NCBI GenBank assembly: GCA_015075725.1
Contig: JABTTV010000001.1
Span: 2,604,001 to 2,668,000 of the forward strand
Length of the DNA stretch: 64,000 bases
Reading direction: 5' to 3'
Source of the DNA: Anaerolineales bacterium
GTDB taxonomy: Bacteria > Chloroflexota > Anaerolineae > Anaerolineales > Villigracilaceae
Part shown: positions 52,047-60,656 of the stretch, one piece after another
Layout: each line of letters starts with the position of its first letter
Position numbering within the stretch: the first letter of the stretch is position 1
Notes under the pieces: generated by a model
Seen by the model: only the letters and a program-made list of their open reading frames with translations
Told to the model about the DNA's origin: nothing
Database searches by the model: none
Translations under genes and position numbers: made by a program

Positions 52047-53490
52047 TTTGTGGCTCAAGCTAATGGGTGCATTTTTATTGGTGGTTGTGGTCGGCGGCGG
52101 CATTGACACCTACCTGGTCAGCCGTTCGACGCAGACACAATTCAGCCAATACATCGATCAAAATGGACGGGTGTTTGCGCAGCAACTTGCCCCCACTCTT
52201 GCCCAGTATTACAGTCGTCAGGGGAATTGGCAGGGTGTGGAGAACTTGCTCAATAATCCCTGGGGAACATCCATGATGAATGATGGCATGGGGATGATGG
52301 GAGAGGACAACTGGGGCATGTGGCAGGAAGGAAATGGAATGGAAATGGGCGGCGATATGATGGGTTCTGCCTCCAATCCCTGGAACATGATGGGAGTGCG
52401 TCTCCTGCTTGCCGACGCGCAGGGGACGATTATCGCCGATAGCGCCGCGCAGGATGTTGGAAAGAGTCTTTCATCAGCGGATTTAGCAGCAGGTGTGCCT
52501 GTCATTGCAGGAAATCAGCAGGTGGGAACGCTTCTGCCTGTTTATGCGAGTCCAAATGCAACCAGCCCCGCTGGGGAATTTGTCTCATCGGTCAATCGGT
52601 CCACATGGTGGGCGGGTATCATCGCCGCGGTTGTTGCGTTGCTGCTTGGCTCATTGCTTTTCTTTCATATCGTTGCGCCTATACAACGACTAACCTCCGC
52701 CGCTCAAAAAATCGCGGCGGGAGATTTGCATCAACGTATTCCGACACAAGCGCAGGATGAAATTGGTACGCTGGCAACTGCGTTCAATCAAATGGCGGAC
52801 TCGCTTGCACAACATGAAGAATTGCGCCGCAATCTGATCGCGGATGTCGCCCATGAACTGCGCACTCCGCTTACGGTGATTCAGGGGAATCTGGAAGCCA
52901 TGTTGGATGGAGTCCTGCCCGCCAGTCCACAAGAAATTGCTACACTGCGGGATGAAGCAGCATTATTGACTCGTCTCGTTTCGGATTTAAGATTGCTTTC
53001 GCTGGCGGAAGCGGGTCAATTGAAGCTGGAACGCGTGAAGATCGATCCCGCTGAACTCATTATGCGGGCAGTCGAGCCGTTCCGTTTGCAGGCACAATCC
53101 AGCCAGATTGAACTCGCATTGGAACTTGCGCCCAACTTGCCATCTATTAGTGTGGACGCGGACCGTATCGCCCAGGTAATTCGCAATCTGCTCAGTAATG
53201 CTTTGCGTCACACACCTGCAGGGGGACGGGTTACAGTGACATGCAGAAACGATAAAACCCAGAGCCTCCTCATCACGGTATCTGATACAGGTGAGGGCAT
53301 TCCACCTGATGATCTGCCCTTTGTCTTTGACCGCTTCTATCGCGCTGACAAATCCCGTTCACGCGCCAGCGGCGGATCGGGGATTGGGCTGGCGATTGTA
53401 AAACAATTAGTAGAGGCGCACGGCGGGAAAGTACGGGCGGAAAGTCAGTCAGGGCAGGGAACAACGTTTGGGTTCACACTGCCATCTTGA
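52036..53490 (+). CDS. Sensor histidine kinase with Met-rich periplasmic domain
   Basis: The protein (484 aa) has two membrane segments, an outer domain with a Met-rich loop (MNDGMGMMGEDNWGMWQEGN), a HAMP domain, the H-box ADVAHELRTPLTVI, and N, G1 and G2 boxes (NLLSNALRH, DTGEGIP, GGSGIGLAI). The Met-rich loop resembles that of the two neighbouring gene products and suggests that the kinase senses Cu(I) or Ag(I). I chose ATG 52036, inside the end of the regulator gene. The kinase stop lies within the promoter of the next operon. Confidence 0.9.
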   Translation: MMRSLWLKLMGAFLLVVVVGGGIDTYLVSRSTQTQFSQYIDQNGRVFAQQLAPTLAQYYSRQGNWQGVENLLNNPWGTSMMNDGMGMMGEDNWGMWQEGNGMEMGGDMMGSASNPWNMMGVRLLLADAQGTIIADSAAQDVGKSLSSADLAAGVPVIAGNQQVGTLLPVYASPNATSPAGEFVSSVNRSTWWAGIIAAVVALLLGSLLFFHIVAPIQRLTSAAQKIAAGDLHQRIPTQAQDEIGTLATAFNQMADSLAQHEELRRNLIADVAHELRTPLTVIQGNLEAMLDGVLPASPQEIATLRDEAALLTRLVSDLRLLSLAEAGQLKLERVKIDPAELIMRAVEPFRLQAQSSQIELALELAPNLPSISVDADRIAQVIRNLLSNALRHTPAGGRVTVTCRNDKTQSLLITVSDTGEGIPPDDLPFVFDRFYRADKSRSRASGGSGIGLAIVKQLVEAHGGKVRAESQSGQGTTFGFTLPS

Positions 53491-53545
53491 CGAATCTTCA
53501 AGCAGGGGGTATGATTGCAAATAGTTGAGCAACTATTCAACTATT
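53487..53545 (+). promoter_or_regulatory. Promoter with SmtB/ArsR-type operator
   Basis: TTGACG (53487-53492) and TATGAT (53510-53515) are 17 bases apart. AATAGTTGAGCAACTATTCA (53520-53539) and the following ACTATT form a 26-base palindrome that matches the AATAnnTGAnCAnnTATTCAnnTATT operator of SmtB-type repressors. It covers the transcription start and the ribosome binding region. The likely repressor is the ArsR-family product of the gene at 54162. Confidence 0.82.
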
Positions 53546-53550
53546 TAGAG

Positions 53551-54159
53551 ATGTCTATGGATACCTTCTTGAAAATCTTTCTCCCCGTTTACTTCCTGCT
53601 GTTCTTTGGACTCGCCATGTTCTGGCGCTCGTATATTGCCTGGAAACGAACAGGCATCAACCCCTACAAACTTGGCAATGGCGATACCGTTCATGACTTC
53701 GTTGGCAAACTATTCCGCCTGACCCTGATCGCCACCGCGCTGATCGTGTTCGTGTTCTCCTTCCTGGAAGGTTATTATGAATGGTTTTCGCCCATCACAT
53801 GGATGATTTCCTCCCCGTTGACAGTGATCGGGATCGCATTGCTCATACTGGCTTTGATCTGGGTGTTGGTCGCCCAAATCCAAATGGGCGACTCGTGGCG
53901 GATCGGCATTGACGAAGAAAGCAAATCCACTTTGGTTCAGCATGGCTTGTTCGGCATTTCGCGCAATCCCATCTTCCTGGGGATGCTGATTATGCTGGTG
54001 GGGCTGCTATTGTTATTGCCCACTGCAGCCACCCTGACCGTTACCGTACTTGGTTTTGTCCTGATCCATGTTCAAGTGCGGCTGGAAGAAGCATTCCTCA
54101 CAGAGAAATATGGCGAGGACTACCGCAAGTACCAGATGAGTGTTCGCCGCTGGATCTAA
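53551..54159 (+). CDS. Isoprenylcysteine carboxyl methyltransferase-like membrane protein
   Basis: The protein (202 aa) has about five membrane segments and the ICMT C-terminal pattern HGLFGISRNPIFLGMLI ... RLEEAFLTEKYGEDYRKY. Such enzymes methylate lipids or proteins in the membrane; in bacteria the substrate is unknown. ATG 53551 or 53557 could be the start; a TTG at 53515 lies in the promoter and is rejected. It is the first gene under the SmtB-type operator, before arsR and the P1B ATPase. Confidence 0.78.
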   Translation: MSMDTFLKIFLPVYFLLFFGLAMFWRSYIAWKRTGINPYKLGNGDTVHDFVGKLFRLTLIATALIVFVFSFLEGYYEWFSPITWMISSPLTVIGIALLILALIWVLVAQIQMGDSWRIGIDEESKSTLVQHGLFGISRNPIFLGMLIMLVGLLLLLPTAATLTVTVLGFVLIHVQVRLEEAFLTEKYGEDYRKYQMSVRRWI

Positions 54160-54161
54160 TC

Positions 54162-54461
54162 GTGGCAAAGGATAAGGTCACCCCTGCAGTCGCCTCCGAT
54201 CTCGCCAACCTGTTCGATGCGTTGAGCGACCCGACGCGCATTCTCATCATCAGCGCTTTGCTCGATGGGGAAGTCGGCGTCAGTGAACTTGTGGAGCGCC
54301 TGGGGCTGACCAAGTCCGCGGTCTCGCATCAGTTGCGTGGACTGCGTGACAAGCGGCTTATTCGCACCCGCAAACAGGGACGTAATGTATTCGTTTGTCT
54401 CGATGACGATCATGTGATCGAACTGTTCAAGCGCGGACTTGATCACGTCCTGCATGGTTAA
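54162..54461 (+). CDS. ArsR/SmtB-family repressor with alpha-5 metal site
   Basis: The protein (99 aa) has the ArsR fold with LTKSAVSHQLRGLRDKRLI as recognition region. The last helix reads DDDHVIELFKRGLDHVLHG, which holds the D-x-H ... H-x2-H set of the alpha-5 zinc/nickel/cobalt site found in CzrA, SmtB and NmtR. There is no cysteine in the recognition helix, so it senses a different metal class from the CmtR-like repressor at 49.7 kb. It starts with GTG, 2 bases after the methyltransferase gene, and should bind the operator at 53520-53545. Confidence 0.88.
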   Translation: MAKDKVTPAVASDLANLFDALSDPTRILIISALLDGEVGVSELVERLGLTKSAVSHQLRGLRDKRLIRTRKQGRNVFVCLDDDHVIELFKRGLDHVLHG

Positions 54462-54463
54462 TT

Positions 54464-54724
54464 ATGAAGAACACCATTCAACGAGTTGTGCTAACCCTCC
54501 TGCTCCTCCTGATCCTGATCGGGATGGCAGGGCATTGGGTGAACACTGCCAAAATCACGGCTCACGCTTCCAGTGAGTCAGTCTGTGTCATCCATGCCGG
54601 GATTCTCCTGCCAGAACAGCCCAAGTCATCACAAACCAAACCTGATGTCTCCGTAATGCCAACGCCGGATCAGATTATTCCCTGGTGTTTGCACGAAAAT
54701 ATTTCCCACCCACCAACAGTTTAA
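54464..54724 (+). CDS. Small secreted or membrane-anchored protein, 86 aa
   Basis: I do not recognise a family. One hydrophobic segment (VVLTLLLLLILIGMAGHW) is followed by a short tail with two cysteines and several histidines (SVCVIHAGILLP, PWCLHENISHPP). It lies 2 bases after the arsR gene and before the SPC-type ATPase, so a periplasmic metal-binding helper is plausible. Confidence 0.6.
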   Translation: MKNTIQRVVLTLLLLLILIGMAGHWVNTAKITAHASSESVCVIHAGILLPEQPKSSQTKPDVSVMPTPDQIIPWCLHENISHPPTV

Positions 54725-54812
54725 TTTTGACCTTTCAGTCTGTTGCCCTGCCTTTTCAAGGCGAGGGCTATTAACCATTTCCCGTACCTGCTAGTTGAAA
54801 AGGACATACCTT

Positions 54813-57161
54813 ATGGAAAAAACAATCGAATTGGAAATACCCCTGCTTTTGCCCAATGTGAAGGATGAGCAGGATGAATGCCTCAACCGTCTCGAAGTCT
54901 CTCTACAGAATCAAAGGGGCATCCTGCGCGCCCATCTCGAGCGCGAGAAAACGCCCGTGGATCTGTGCCTGCATTACGATCCCAACCTGCTGACCCTCGA
55001 ACAGGTGAAGCGATTGGCACAGCGTGCAGGAGCTGGTATTGCCAACCGTTACCATCACCTTTTCACGCCCATCGAGGGCATGGATTGTTCGGACTGCGTG
55101 ACGGTCATCGAACATGGTCTTGGTCGCATGGACGGCGTACTGGCAGTAAATGTCAACTATGCCGCCGCAAGTTTACGCGTGGAATATGACAAGCATAAGG
55201 TAGATCGTCCTGCCATTGAAAAGCGCGTTCAATCCCTGGGCTATGAAATTCCCGCAGAAGGATTCCGCAGTTGGTATAAAGAGAATCGTGAAATTGTATT
55301 CAGTCTCACAGCAGGATTGCTCCTAATAATCGGCTGGCTTGGGGAAACCTTTTTCGGTCTGCCCGCATGGATCGCAACTACGCTCTATATTGGCGGATAT
55401 GTCTTCGGCGGTTGGGATATTTCGCAACACGCCTGGCACGCGATCAAAGAGAAACATTTCGACACCGACTTGCTGATGGTCATGGCGGCGCTCGGCGCGG
55501 CGTTCCTCGGCGAGTTTGCCGAAGGCGCGCTACTTCTCTTTCTTTTTAGCCTCGGTCACGCGCTGGAGGAACGCGCCCTCGACCGCGCCCGCGCTGCTGT
55601 ACGCGCGTTGGCAGACCTCGCACCGAAGACCGCTCTTGTCCGCCGTGATGGAAAAGAGCAGGAACTTCCCGTCGAATCCCTGCAATTGGAAGATGTTGTG
55701 ATTGTCCGCCCTGGTGTGCGTATTCCTGTGGATGGCGTCATCCTGATAGGAAACTCTGGCGTGGATCAAGCCTCGGTCACAGGCGAATCTCTCCCGGTGG
55801 ATAAAGTTCCGGGCGATCAAGTATTTGCCAGCGCGGTCAACGGCGAAGGCGCGTTGGAAGTAAAAGTGACACGGCTTGCCAAAGACTCCACGCTTGCGCG
55901 TGTCATGAAAATGGTGGAAGAGGCGCAGGCGCAAAAATCACCCACCCAGCAAACGGTCGAAAAGTTCGAGCGCGTCTTTGTTCCCGCCGTGTTGATCGTT
56001 ACAGCGTTGGTCATTATCGTGCCTCCGTTGCTTGGCTTCCCTTTCCACGAATCATTTCTTCGCGCCATGACCCTCCTCGTCGCGGCATCCCCCTGCGCCC
56101 TCGCGCTTGGCACGCCTGCCACGATCCTTGCAGGTGTGGCGCAAGCTGCGCGTAACGGCGTGCTGGTCAAGGGCGGAGCGCATCTCGAAAATCTCGGTCG
56201 GCTCAAAGCCATCGCCTTCGACAAGACGGGCACAGTGACTCATGGTCAGCCTGAGGTAACGGATGTGGTGGCGATTCAGGAATCGGGACGGAAAGAGGCG
56301 GATGTTCTATCCATCGCGGCGGGCGCGGAATCTCGATCTGCACATCCGCTTGCTCAAGCGATTGTCCGTTCGGCTCGGACACAGGGTGTGCCTGCTTCCA
56401 CTATGGACGAAGTCGAGGCGCTGACGGGACGCGGTCTGCGCGCGGTCACGAACGGCAAAACGATCTGGATCGGCAATCGCAAATTAATGGATGAGGCAAT
56501 GGTGACGATTCCCGCCGATGCGCTTCAAAAAGCTGACGCATTACAGCAAACGGGCAAGACCCTGATGTGGATCGCCGAAGAGAAGACTGCCATCGGTTTG
56601 ATTGCTCTCGCCGATACGTTGCGCCGCGAAGCTGCCCCGACGATGAAAGCCCTCAAGGGCGCAGGCGTGGCGCATACCATCATGCTGACAGGCGACAACA
56701 CGCGTTCCGCCTCCGCCATTGCCCATGAAATCGGTTTGACCGAATATCGCGCCGACCTCATGCCGGAAGATAAACTGACGGTCATTCGAGATTTAGTGAG
56801 GGAGTATGGTCAGGTTGCAATGATTGGCGACGGCGTGAATGATGCGCCTGCGCTGGCAAACGCGACAGTGGGTATTGCGATGGGCGGCGCAGGCACGGAC
56901 GTTGCGCTTGAAACCGCCGATGTTGCCCTGATGGGTGATGATCTCTCCAAGCTACCATTTGCTGTTGGATTGGGTCGCGCCACGCGTGCAATTATCGTTC
57001 AGAACCTCTTCATCTCGCTAGGTGTGATCGCCCTGCTCATCATCACCTCCCTAACAGGCATCGTTAGCATCGGAATTGCCATCATCTTCCACGAAGGCAG
57101 TACGTTGGTCGTTGTGGCAAATGCGTTGAGGTTGTTGGGGTATAAGGATGCGCATATTTGA
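54813..57161 (+). CDS. P1B-type heavy-metal ATPase with SPC motif
   Basis: The protein (782 aa) has DKTGTVTHGQPE, TGESLPV, SAHPLAQA and GDGVNDAPALANA of P1B ATPases, and the membrane motif AASPCALALGTP (SPC), the mark of the P1B-4 group linked to Co, Fe or Zn export. It has two N-terminal domains: one degenerate (residues about 1-70, no CxxC) and one with GMDCSDC (about 90). I chose the ATG at 54813 (AAAGGAC before it); the TTG at 54795 is less likely. It is in the operon of the SmtB-type repressor. Confidence 0.88.
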   Translation: MEKTIELEIPLLLPNVKDEQDECLNRLEVSLQNQRGILRAHLEREKTPVDLCLHYDPNLLTLEQVKRLAQRAGAGIANRYHHLFTPIEGMDCSDCVTVIEHGLGRMDGVLAVNVNYAAASLRVEYDKHKVDRPAIEKRVQSLGYEIPAEGFRSWYKENREIVFSLTAGLLLIIGWLGETFFGLPAWIATTLYIGGYVFGGWDISQHAWHAIKEKHFDTDLLMVMAALGAAFLGEFAEGALLLFLFSLGHALEERALDRARAAVRALADLAPKTALVRRDGKEQELPVESLQLEDVVIVRPGVRIPVDGVILIGNSGVDQASVTGESLPVDKVPGDQVFASAVNGEGALEVKVTRLAKDSTLARVMKMVEEAQAQKSPTQQTVEKFERVFVPAVLIVTALVIIVPPLLGFPFHESFLRAMTLLVAASPCALALGTPATILAGVAQAARNGVLVKGGAHLENLGRLKAIAFDKTGTVTHGQPEVTDVVAIQESGRKEADVLSIAAGAESRSAHPLAQAIVRSARTQGVPASTMDEVEALTGRGLRAVTNGKTIWIGNRKLMDEAMVTIPADALQKADALQQTGKTLMWIAEEKTAIGLIALADTLRREAAPTMKALKGAGVAHTIMLTGDNTRSASAIAHEIGLTEYRADLMPEDKLTVIRDLVREYGQVAMIGDGVNDAPALANATVGIAMGGAGTDVALETADVALMGDDLSKLPFAVGLGRATRAIIVQNLFISLGVIALLIITSLTGIVSIGIAIIFHEGSTLVVVANALRLLGYKDAHI

Positions 57162-57227
57162 GTATAAAAGATAATAAATAGATACTGGTGCAACTCTCGA
57201 TCTTTTATTCGGTAAAAGGAGATAATC

Positions 57228-57659
57228 ATGGACATACGAATGGCTTTCGCGTCAACGTATAACCGCTGGCTCTACATAGCAGCGGTCGCATCGTCAACAG
57301 CGGGCATCATCCATGCCTACTACATGCCCGAACACTTTGAAATGTGGGTGGGCTACGGAATTTTCTTCTTGGTTGCCACCGTCTGCCAGGTCTTGTGGGC
57401 GCTTGTCGTGCTTGCCGACCGTCCGATCCATCGCACGGTGTTATGGGCAGGCATCCTCGGCAACGCTGCCATCATCGCCATGTGGATCGTTGCGCGCACC
57501 ATCGGCAACCCGCTTGGTCCAATGGCAGGTGAAATCGAAGAGATCGGCGTGCTGGATACCCTATCCAAAGTCACGGAACTGACGGTGATCGTGTGCTCGG
57601 TGGCGCTGTTGCGAATGAAATCGGTCACTAACGAACATAACAGCAGAGTTATCGTGTGA
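57228..57659 (+). CDS. Four-helix membrane protein, 143 aa
   Basis: I do not recognise a family. It has about four membrane segments and a His/Met/Glu-rich outer loop (IIHAYYMPEHFEMWVGYG). It has a clear AAAGGAG upstream and its stop overlaps the GTG start of the ZIP transporter gene, so the two are coupled. The loop may bind a metal ion. Confidence 0.68.
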   Translation: MDIRMAFASTYNRWLYIAAVASSTAGIIHAYYMPEHFEMWVGYGIFFLVATVCQVLWALVVLADRPIHRTVLWAGILGNAAIIAMWIVARTIGNPLGPMAGEIEEIGVLDTLSKVTELTVIVCSVALLRMKSVTNEHNSRVIV

Positions 57660-58381
57660 ACAACATTCTTCAACTGCTCGGTTATGCTTTGATCCCTGCC
57701 GCAACGATGACACTCGCGGGAATATGGGCTACTTTGCGCGTGCCTGGCGAGAACCTGCGCAGCGCCTTAATGCATTTCGCGGCGGGCGTGGTATTTGCCG
57801 TTGTCGCAGTCGAGTTCCTGCCCGATCTCGTTCACGAACATTCTGTTCTGGCAACGGCGGTTGGATTCACCCTGGGGACAGCCGCCATGCTCGGGGTCCG
57901 CTTGTGGAGCGAAACAAGGGCGAAGAAGAATCTCGAAAAAAGCGAAACAGCTTCGGGAAGTTTGATCGTCGCGACTGCTGTGGATATCGTCGTGGATGGT
58001 TTGATGCTGGGCATCGGCTTTGCGGCGGGCGCAAAGCAGGGTATTCTGTTGACCGTCGCGCTGGCATTCGAATTAATCTCGCTTGGTTTGGCGGTTGTAC
58101 TGGAACTCAAACAAGGCAGGATATCGCGCGGTCGGATACTTTCCAGCATCATTGCCTTATCGGGATTGTTTATCTTTGGCGCTGTGGCAGGCAGCGCGGC
58201 GCTTTCACTCATAAGCGGAGCTTTGCTTGCGGGCGTGATTGCTTTCGGAGCGGCGGCGTTGCTCTTTCTAGTAACGGAGGAATTACTCACCGAAGCCCAT
58301 GAGGTGGCGGAAAATCCGCTGTTGACCTCCGCTTTTTTTGTTGGCTTTCTGGCAGTCTTCCTGCTTGAATTGTTGAGTTGA
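57656..58381 (+). CDS. ZIP-family metal transporter
   Basis: The protein (241 aa) has about eight membrane segments and the ZIP motif regions: ATAVDIVVDGLMLGIGFAAG in the fourth and LAFELISLGLAVVLE in the fifth. The usual HN before DG is replaced by DIVV, so metal coordination differs from ZupT. ZIP proteins usually import zinc, iron or manganese. The start is GTG overlapping the previous TGA. A gene for uptake next to export ATPases suggests balanced control of one metal. Confidence 0.82.
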   Translation: MNNILQLLGYALIPAATMTLAGIWATLRVPGENLRSALMHFAAGVVFAVVAVEFLPDLVHEHSVLATAVGFTLGTAAMLGVRLWSETRAKKNLEKSETASGSLIVATAVDIVVDGLMLGIGFAAGAKQGILLTVALAFELISLGLAVVLELKQGRISRGRILSSIIALSGLFIFGAVAGSAALSLISGALLAGVIAFGAAALLFLVTEELLTEAHEVAENPLLTSAFFVGFLAVFLLELLS

Positions 58382-58393
58382 TTCGACCATCCA

Positions 58394-59059
58394 ATGGACC
58401 TCGAAGCCGTTACGAACTTGATTATTGTCATGGGCGCAATTGCCCTGGGTCTTGCCGTCGTTATGAGTTGGCTGGGCAGTATCCATCACCTGGATGCGCC
58501 ACGTTTGATTTCGAGCGGGTGGTTTGCCTTTCCTGCCTGGGCGCAGGTCGTCTTCGGATTTGCGGCGATTGCCTTTTTTATCTGGTTTGGATTTCTGCTG
58601 TGGATTCCTCTTCCATTGCGATTGCCCGAACCTGTAATATCGCTCGCGCGTCCCCTTGGGCGGATCATCTTTCTCGTCGGGCTGTGTCTCACCCTGTGGG
58701 CTCGCCGGGCATTGGGCGCGATGTATGGTGTGAGCACAGGTTCGTCCGCACCGTTGCAGGAGAGGCATCGCCTCGTCCAGCGCGGACCATATGGTTTCAT
58801 CCGCCATCCCATGTATCTCGGCTACTGGCTGGTGATGTTCGGAATCCTGTTGACATATCTCACATGGACGCCGTTGGTGTTGTTGATAATGACCGTGCCT
58901 TCGTTCTCTCGTCGAGCACGGCGCGAAGAGAGTTCGCTGGAAGAGAGATTCGGCGCGGAGTGGCAAGTCTACGCGGCACGGGTACCAAGGTTCCTGCCAC
59001 ATTTGAAATTAAAAGCGAAGGAGAAAAACATTGATAACACGAATGGGTACCAACATTGA
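58394..59059 (+). CDS. Isoprenylcysteine carboxyl methyltransferase-like membrane protein
   Basis: The protein (221 aa) has membrane segments and the ICMT motif QRGPYGFIRHPMYLGYW with RREESSLEERFGAEWQVY near the end. This is the second complete ICMT-like gene in the metal region, besides the one at 53.6 kb and the remnant at 47.7 kb. Its stop overlaps the next gene's TTG start by four bases. Confidence 0.8.
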   Translation: MDLEAVTNLIIVMGAIALGLAVVMSWLGSIHHLDAPRLISSGWFAFPAWAQVVFGFAAIAFFIWFGFLLWIPLPLRLPEPVISLARPLGRIIFLVGLCLTLWARRALGAMYGVSTGSSAPLQERHRLVQRGPYGFIRHPMYLGYWLVMFGILLTYLTWTPLVLLIMTVPSFSRRARREESSLEERFGAEWQVYAARVPRFLPHLKLKAKEKNIDNTNGYQH

Positions 59060-59391
59060 TTAAGTGGCATTGGATTGTCTTGCTTGTCGGGTTTGGGCTG
59101 TATGTGCTCGTTCCGATCCCAGGAATTTTGCCGCACTCCGTGGATGTTGTGGTGATGATATTGTCGGGGATCAGCCTGCTTTCCGTCGCCATATTTGGGT
59201 TTGATACAGTTCATGTGGAGGGAGGTCTGGCAATCTCAATGGTCACCCTTAGCCTGCTCATGCTTATCGCAGGCATCGTACTGGCGTGGCAGGGTCATGG
59301 ATATATCTTGTTCCTGCTTGCCGTGCCAGCCCTTGGGCTTGGGATGTTTGGCGCGAGAAAATTAATGGATAAAAGAGAGAAACATGATTAA
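59056..59391 (+). CDS. Small membrane protein, 111 aa
   Basis: I do not recognise a family. It has about four membrane segments (IVLLVGFGLYVLVPIPGIL, VVVMILSGISLLSVAIFGF, MVTLSLLMLIAGIVLAW and ILFLLAVPALGLGMFGA). The start is TTG at 59056, overlapping the previous stop. It overlaps the SCO1-like gene by eight bases. Confidence 0.62.
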   Translation: MIKWHWIVLLVGFGLYVLVPIPGILPHSVDVVVMILSGISLLSVAIFGFDTVHVEGGLAISMVTLSLLMLIAGIVLAWQGHGYILFLLAVPALGLGMFGARKLMDKREKHD

Positions 59392-59995
59392 GAAGAATCC
59401 GTATTTTGTGCTGTTTATCTTGACAGCAGCGATAGCTTTGGGAGTTCTGATTGAAGTCGTATTTAGAAAACCTTATTCCTTTCACGGCACGGTGATCGAC
59501 CCTCCATTGCCTGTGACAGACTTTTCCCTCCAGACTGCCAACGAAGAAGTGTTTCGTCTGAGTGAACAAAAAGGCAAAGTTGTATTGCTATTTTTTGGAT
59601 ACACCAGTTGTCCCGATGTTTGTCCCGTCACCCTGGCAACCTTCAAACAGGTCAATGATAACTTGGGGGAGGATGCGCAAAAGGTTCGTTTCGTGATGAT
59701 TACCGCAGACCCGGACCGTGATACGCCTGATAAAGTTGCCGAATATGCTGCGCGATTCAATCCTGAATTCATAGGACTGAGTGGCGATATGACAGCGCTT
59801 GCTTCAATCTGGAAGGAGTTGGGAGTTTTTGTTGAGAAGCAGGAATCAGGTAGCGCAGCTGGTTATCTGGTAAGCCACACGGCAAGTGTGTATGTTCTGA
59901 ATCAGAGTGGCAGTCTGTTCATGACCTTCCCGTATGGTACGACTGCCACAGAGATTGCAGATGATATTCGCCAGATCTTGAAAGAGTCAAATTAG
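59384..59995 (+). CDS. SCO1/SenC-family copper chaperone
   Basis: The protein (203 aa) has one N-terminal membrane anchor and a thioredoxin fold with TSCPDVCP (CxxxC) and the distal His in VSHTASVYV, the three copper ligands of SCO1. It delivers copper to cytochrome oxidase or acts as a thiol reductase. It sits with three other extracellular copper-related genes. Confidence 0.92.
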   Translation: MIKKNPYFVLFILTAAIALGVLIEVVFRKPYSFHGTVIDPPLPVTDFSLQTANEEVFRLSEQKGKVVLLFFGYTSCPDVCPVTLATFKQVNDNLGEDAQKVRFVMITADPDRDTPDKVAEYAARFNPEFIGLSGDMTALASIWKELGVFVEKQESGSAAGYLVSHTASVYVLNQSGSLFMTFPYGTTATEIADDIRQILKESN

Positions 59996-60048
59996 CAATC
60001 TTCGATCCAGATATTCAATCTTAAAGTTATATTATTACGAGGATACCA

Positions 60049-60648
60049 ATGCAACCTAAAAACAAGAAATCCATTTCCACAAAAAAGGCAGTGCGCCAAG
60101 CGGAACGCCGCCGCCAAAAGTTGCGTAATGGCATCATCTCCGGCACTCTGGTTTTAGCTGCCATTATCGTAATTTTTCTCATGTTCAACGCCAGGGAGCA
60201 GGTGAAACAACAGATCGATGGGGTTACGGAATATACCGCTCTTAGCCGGGACCATGTCGGTGAAACCGTAAGTTACGACCAGACTCCACCTGTCGGGGGA
60301 TCTCACAATCCTGTCTGGCAGAATTGCGGTGTGTATACCGAGACCATCGCGAATGAAAATGGAGTTCACTCCCTTGAACATGGCGCGGTCTGGATCACCT
60401 ACCGACCTGACCTGCCTGACTTGGAAGTTCAGACATTACAGACACTTACCCGTCAAAGCGGTTTTCGCTTGCTAAGTCCATACCCAGATCTGCCCAGCCC
60501 GATTGTGATTTCTGCCTGGGGATATCAACTTCAGGTGGAGCAGGCTGATGATCCCAGGTTAAAGGACTTTATTGAACAATACGAACTGAGCCCACAAGGA
60601 CCTGAGCCGGGAGCGCCTTGCACGGGTGGAGTGGGGCAGCCAGGCTAG
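60049..60648 (+). CDS. DUF3105 membrane-anchored protein
   Basis: The protein (199 aa) has a basic N-terminus, one membrane anchor and the DUF3105 pattern PPVGGSHNPVWQNCGVYT followed by VHSLEHGAVWITYRPD. The invariant His and Cys residues suggest metal binding. Function is unknown. In Chloroflexota and actinobacteria it often lies near DUF305 genes, as here. Confidence 0.88.
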   Translation: MQPKNKKSISTKKAVRQAERRRQKLRNGIISGTLVLAAIIVIFLMFNAREQVKQQIDGVTEYTALSRDHVGETVSYDQTPPVGGSHNPVWQNCGVYTETIANENGVHSLEHGAVWITYRPDLPDLEVQTLQTLTRQSGFRLLSPYPDLPSPIVISAWGYQLQVEQADDPRLKDFIEQYELSPQGPEPGAPCTGGVGQPG

Positions 60649-60656
60649 GAGACACG

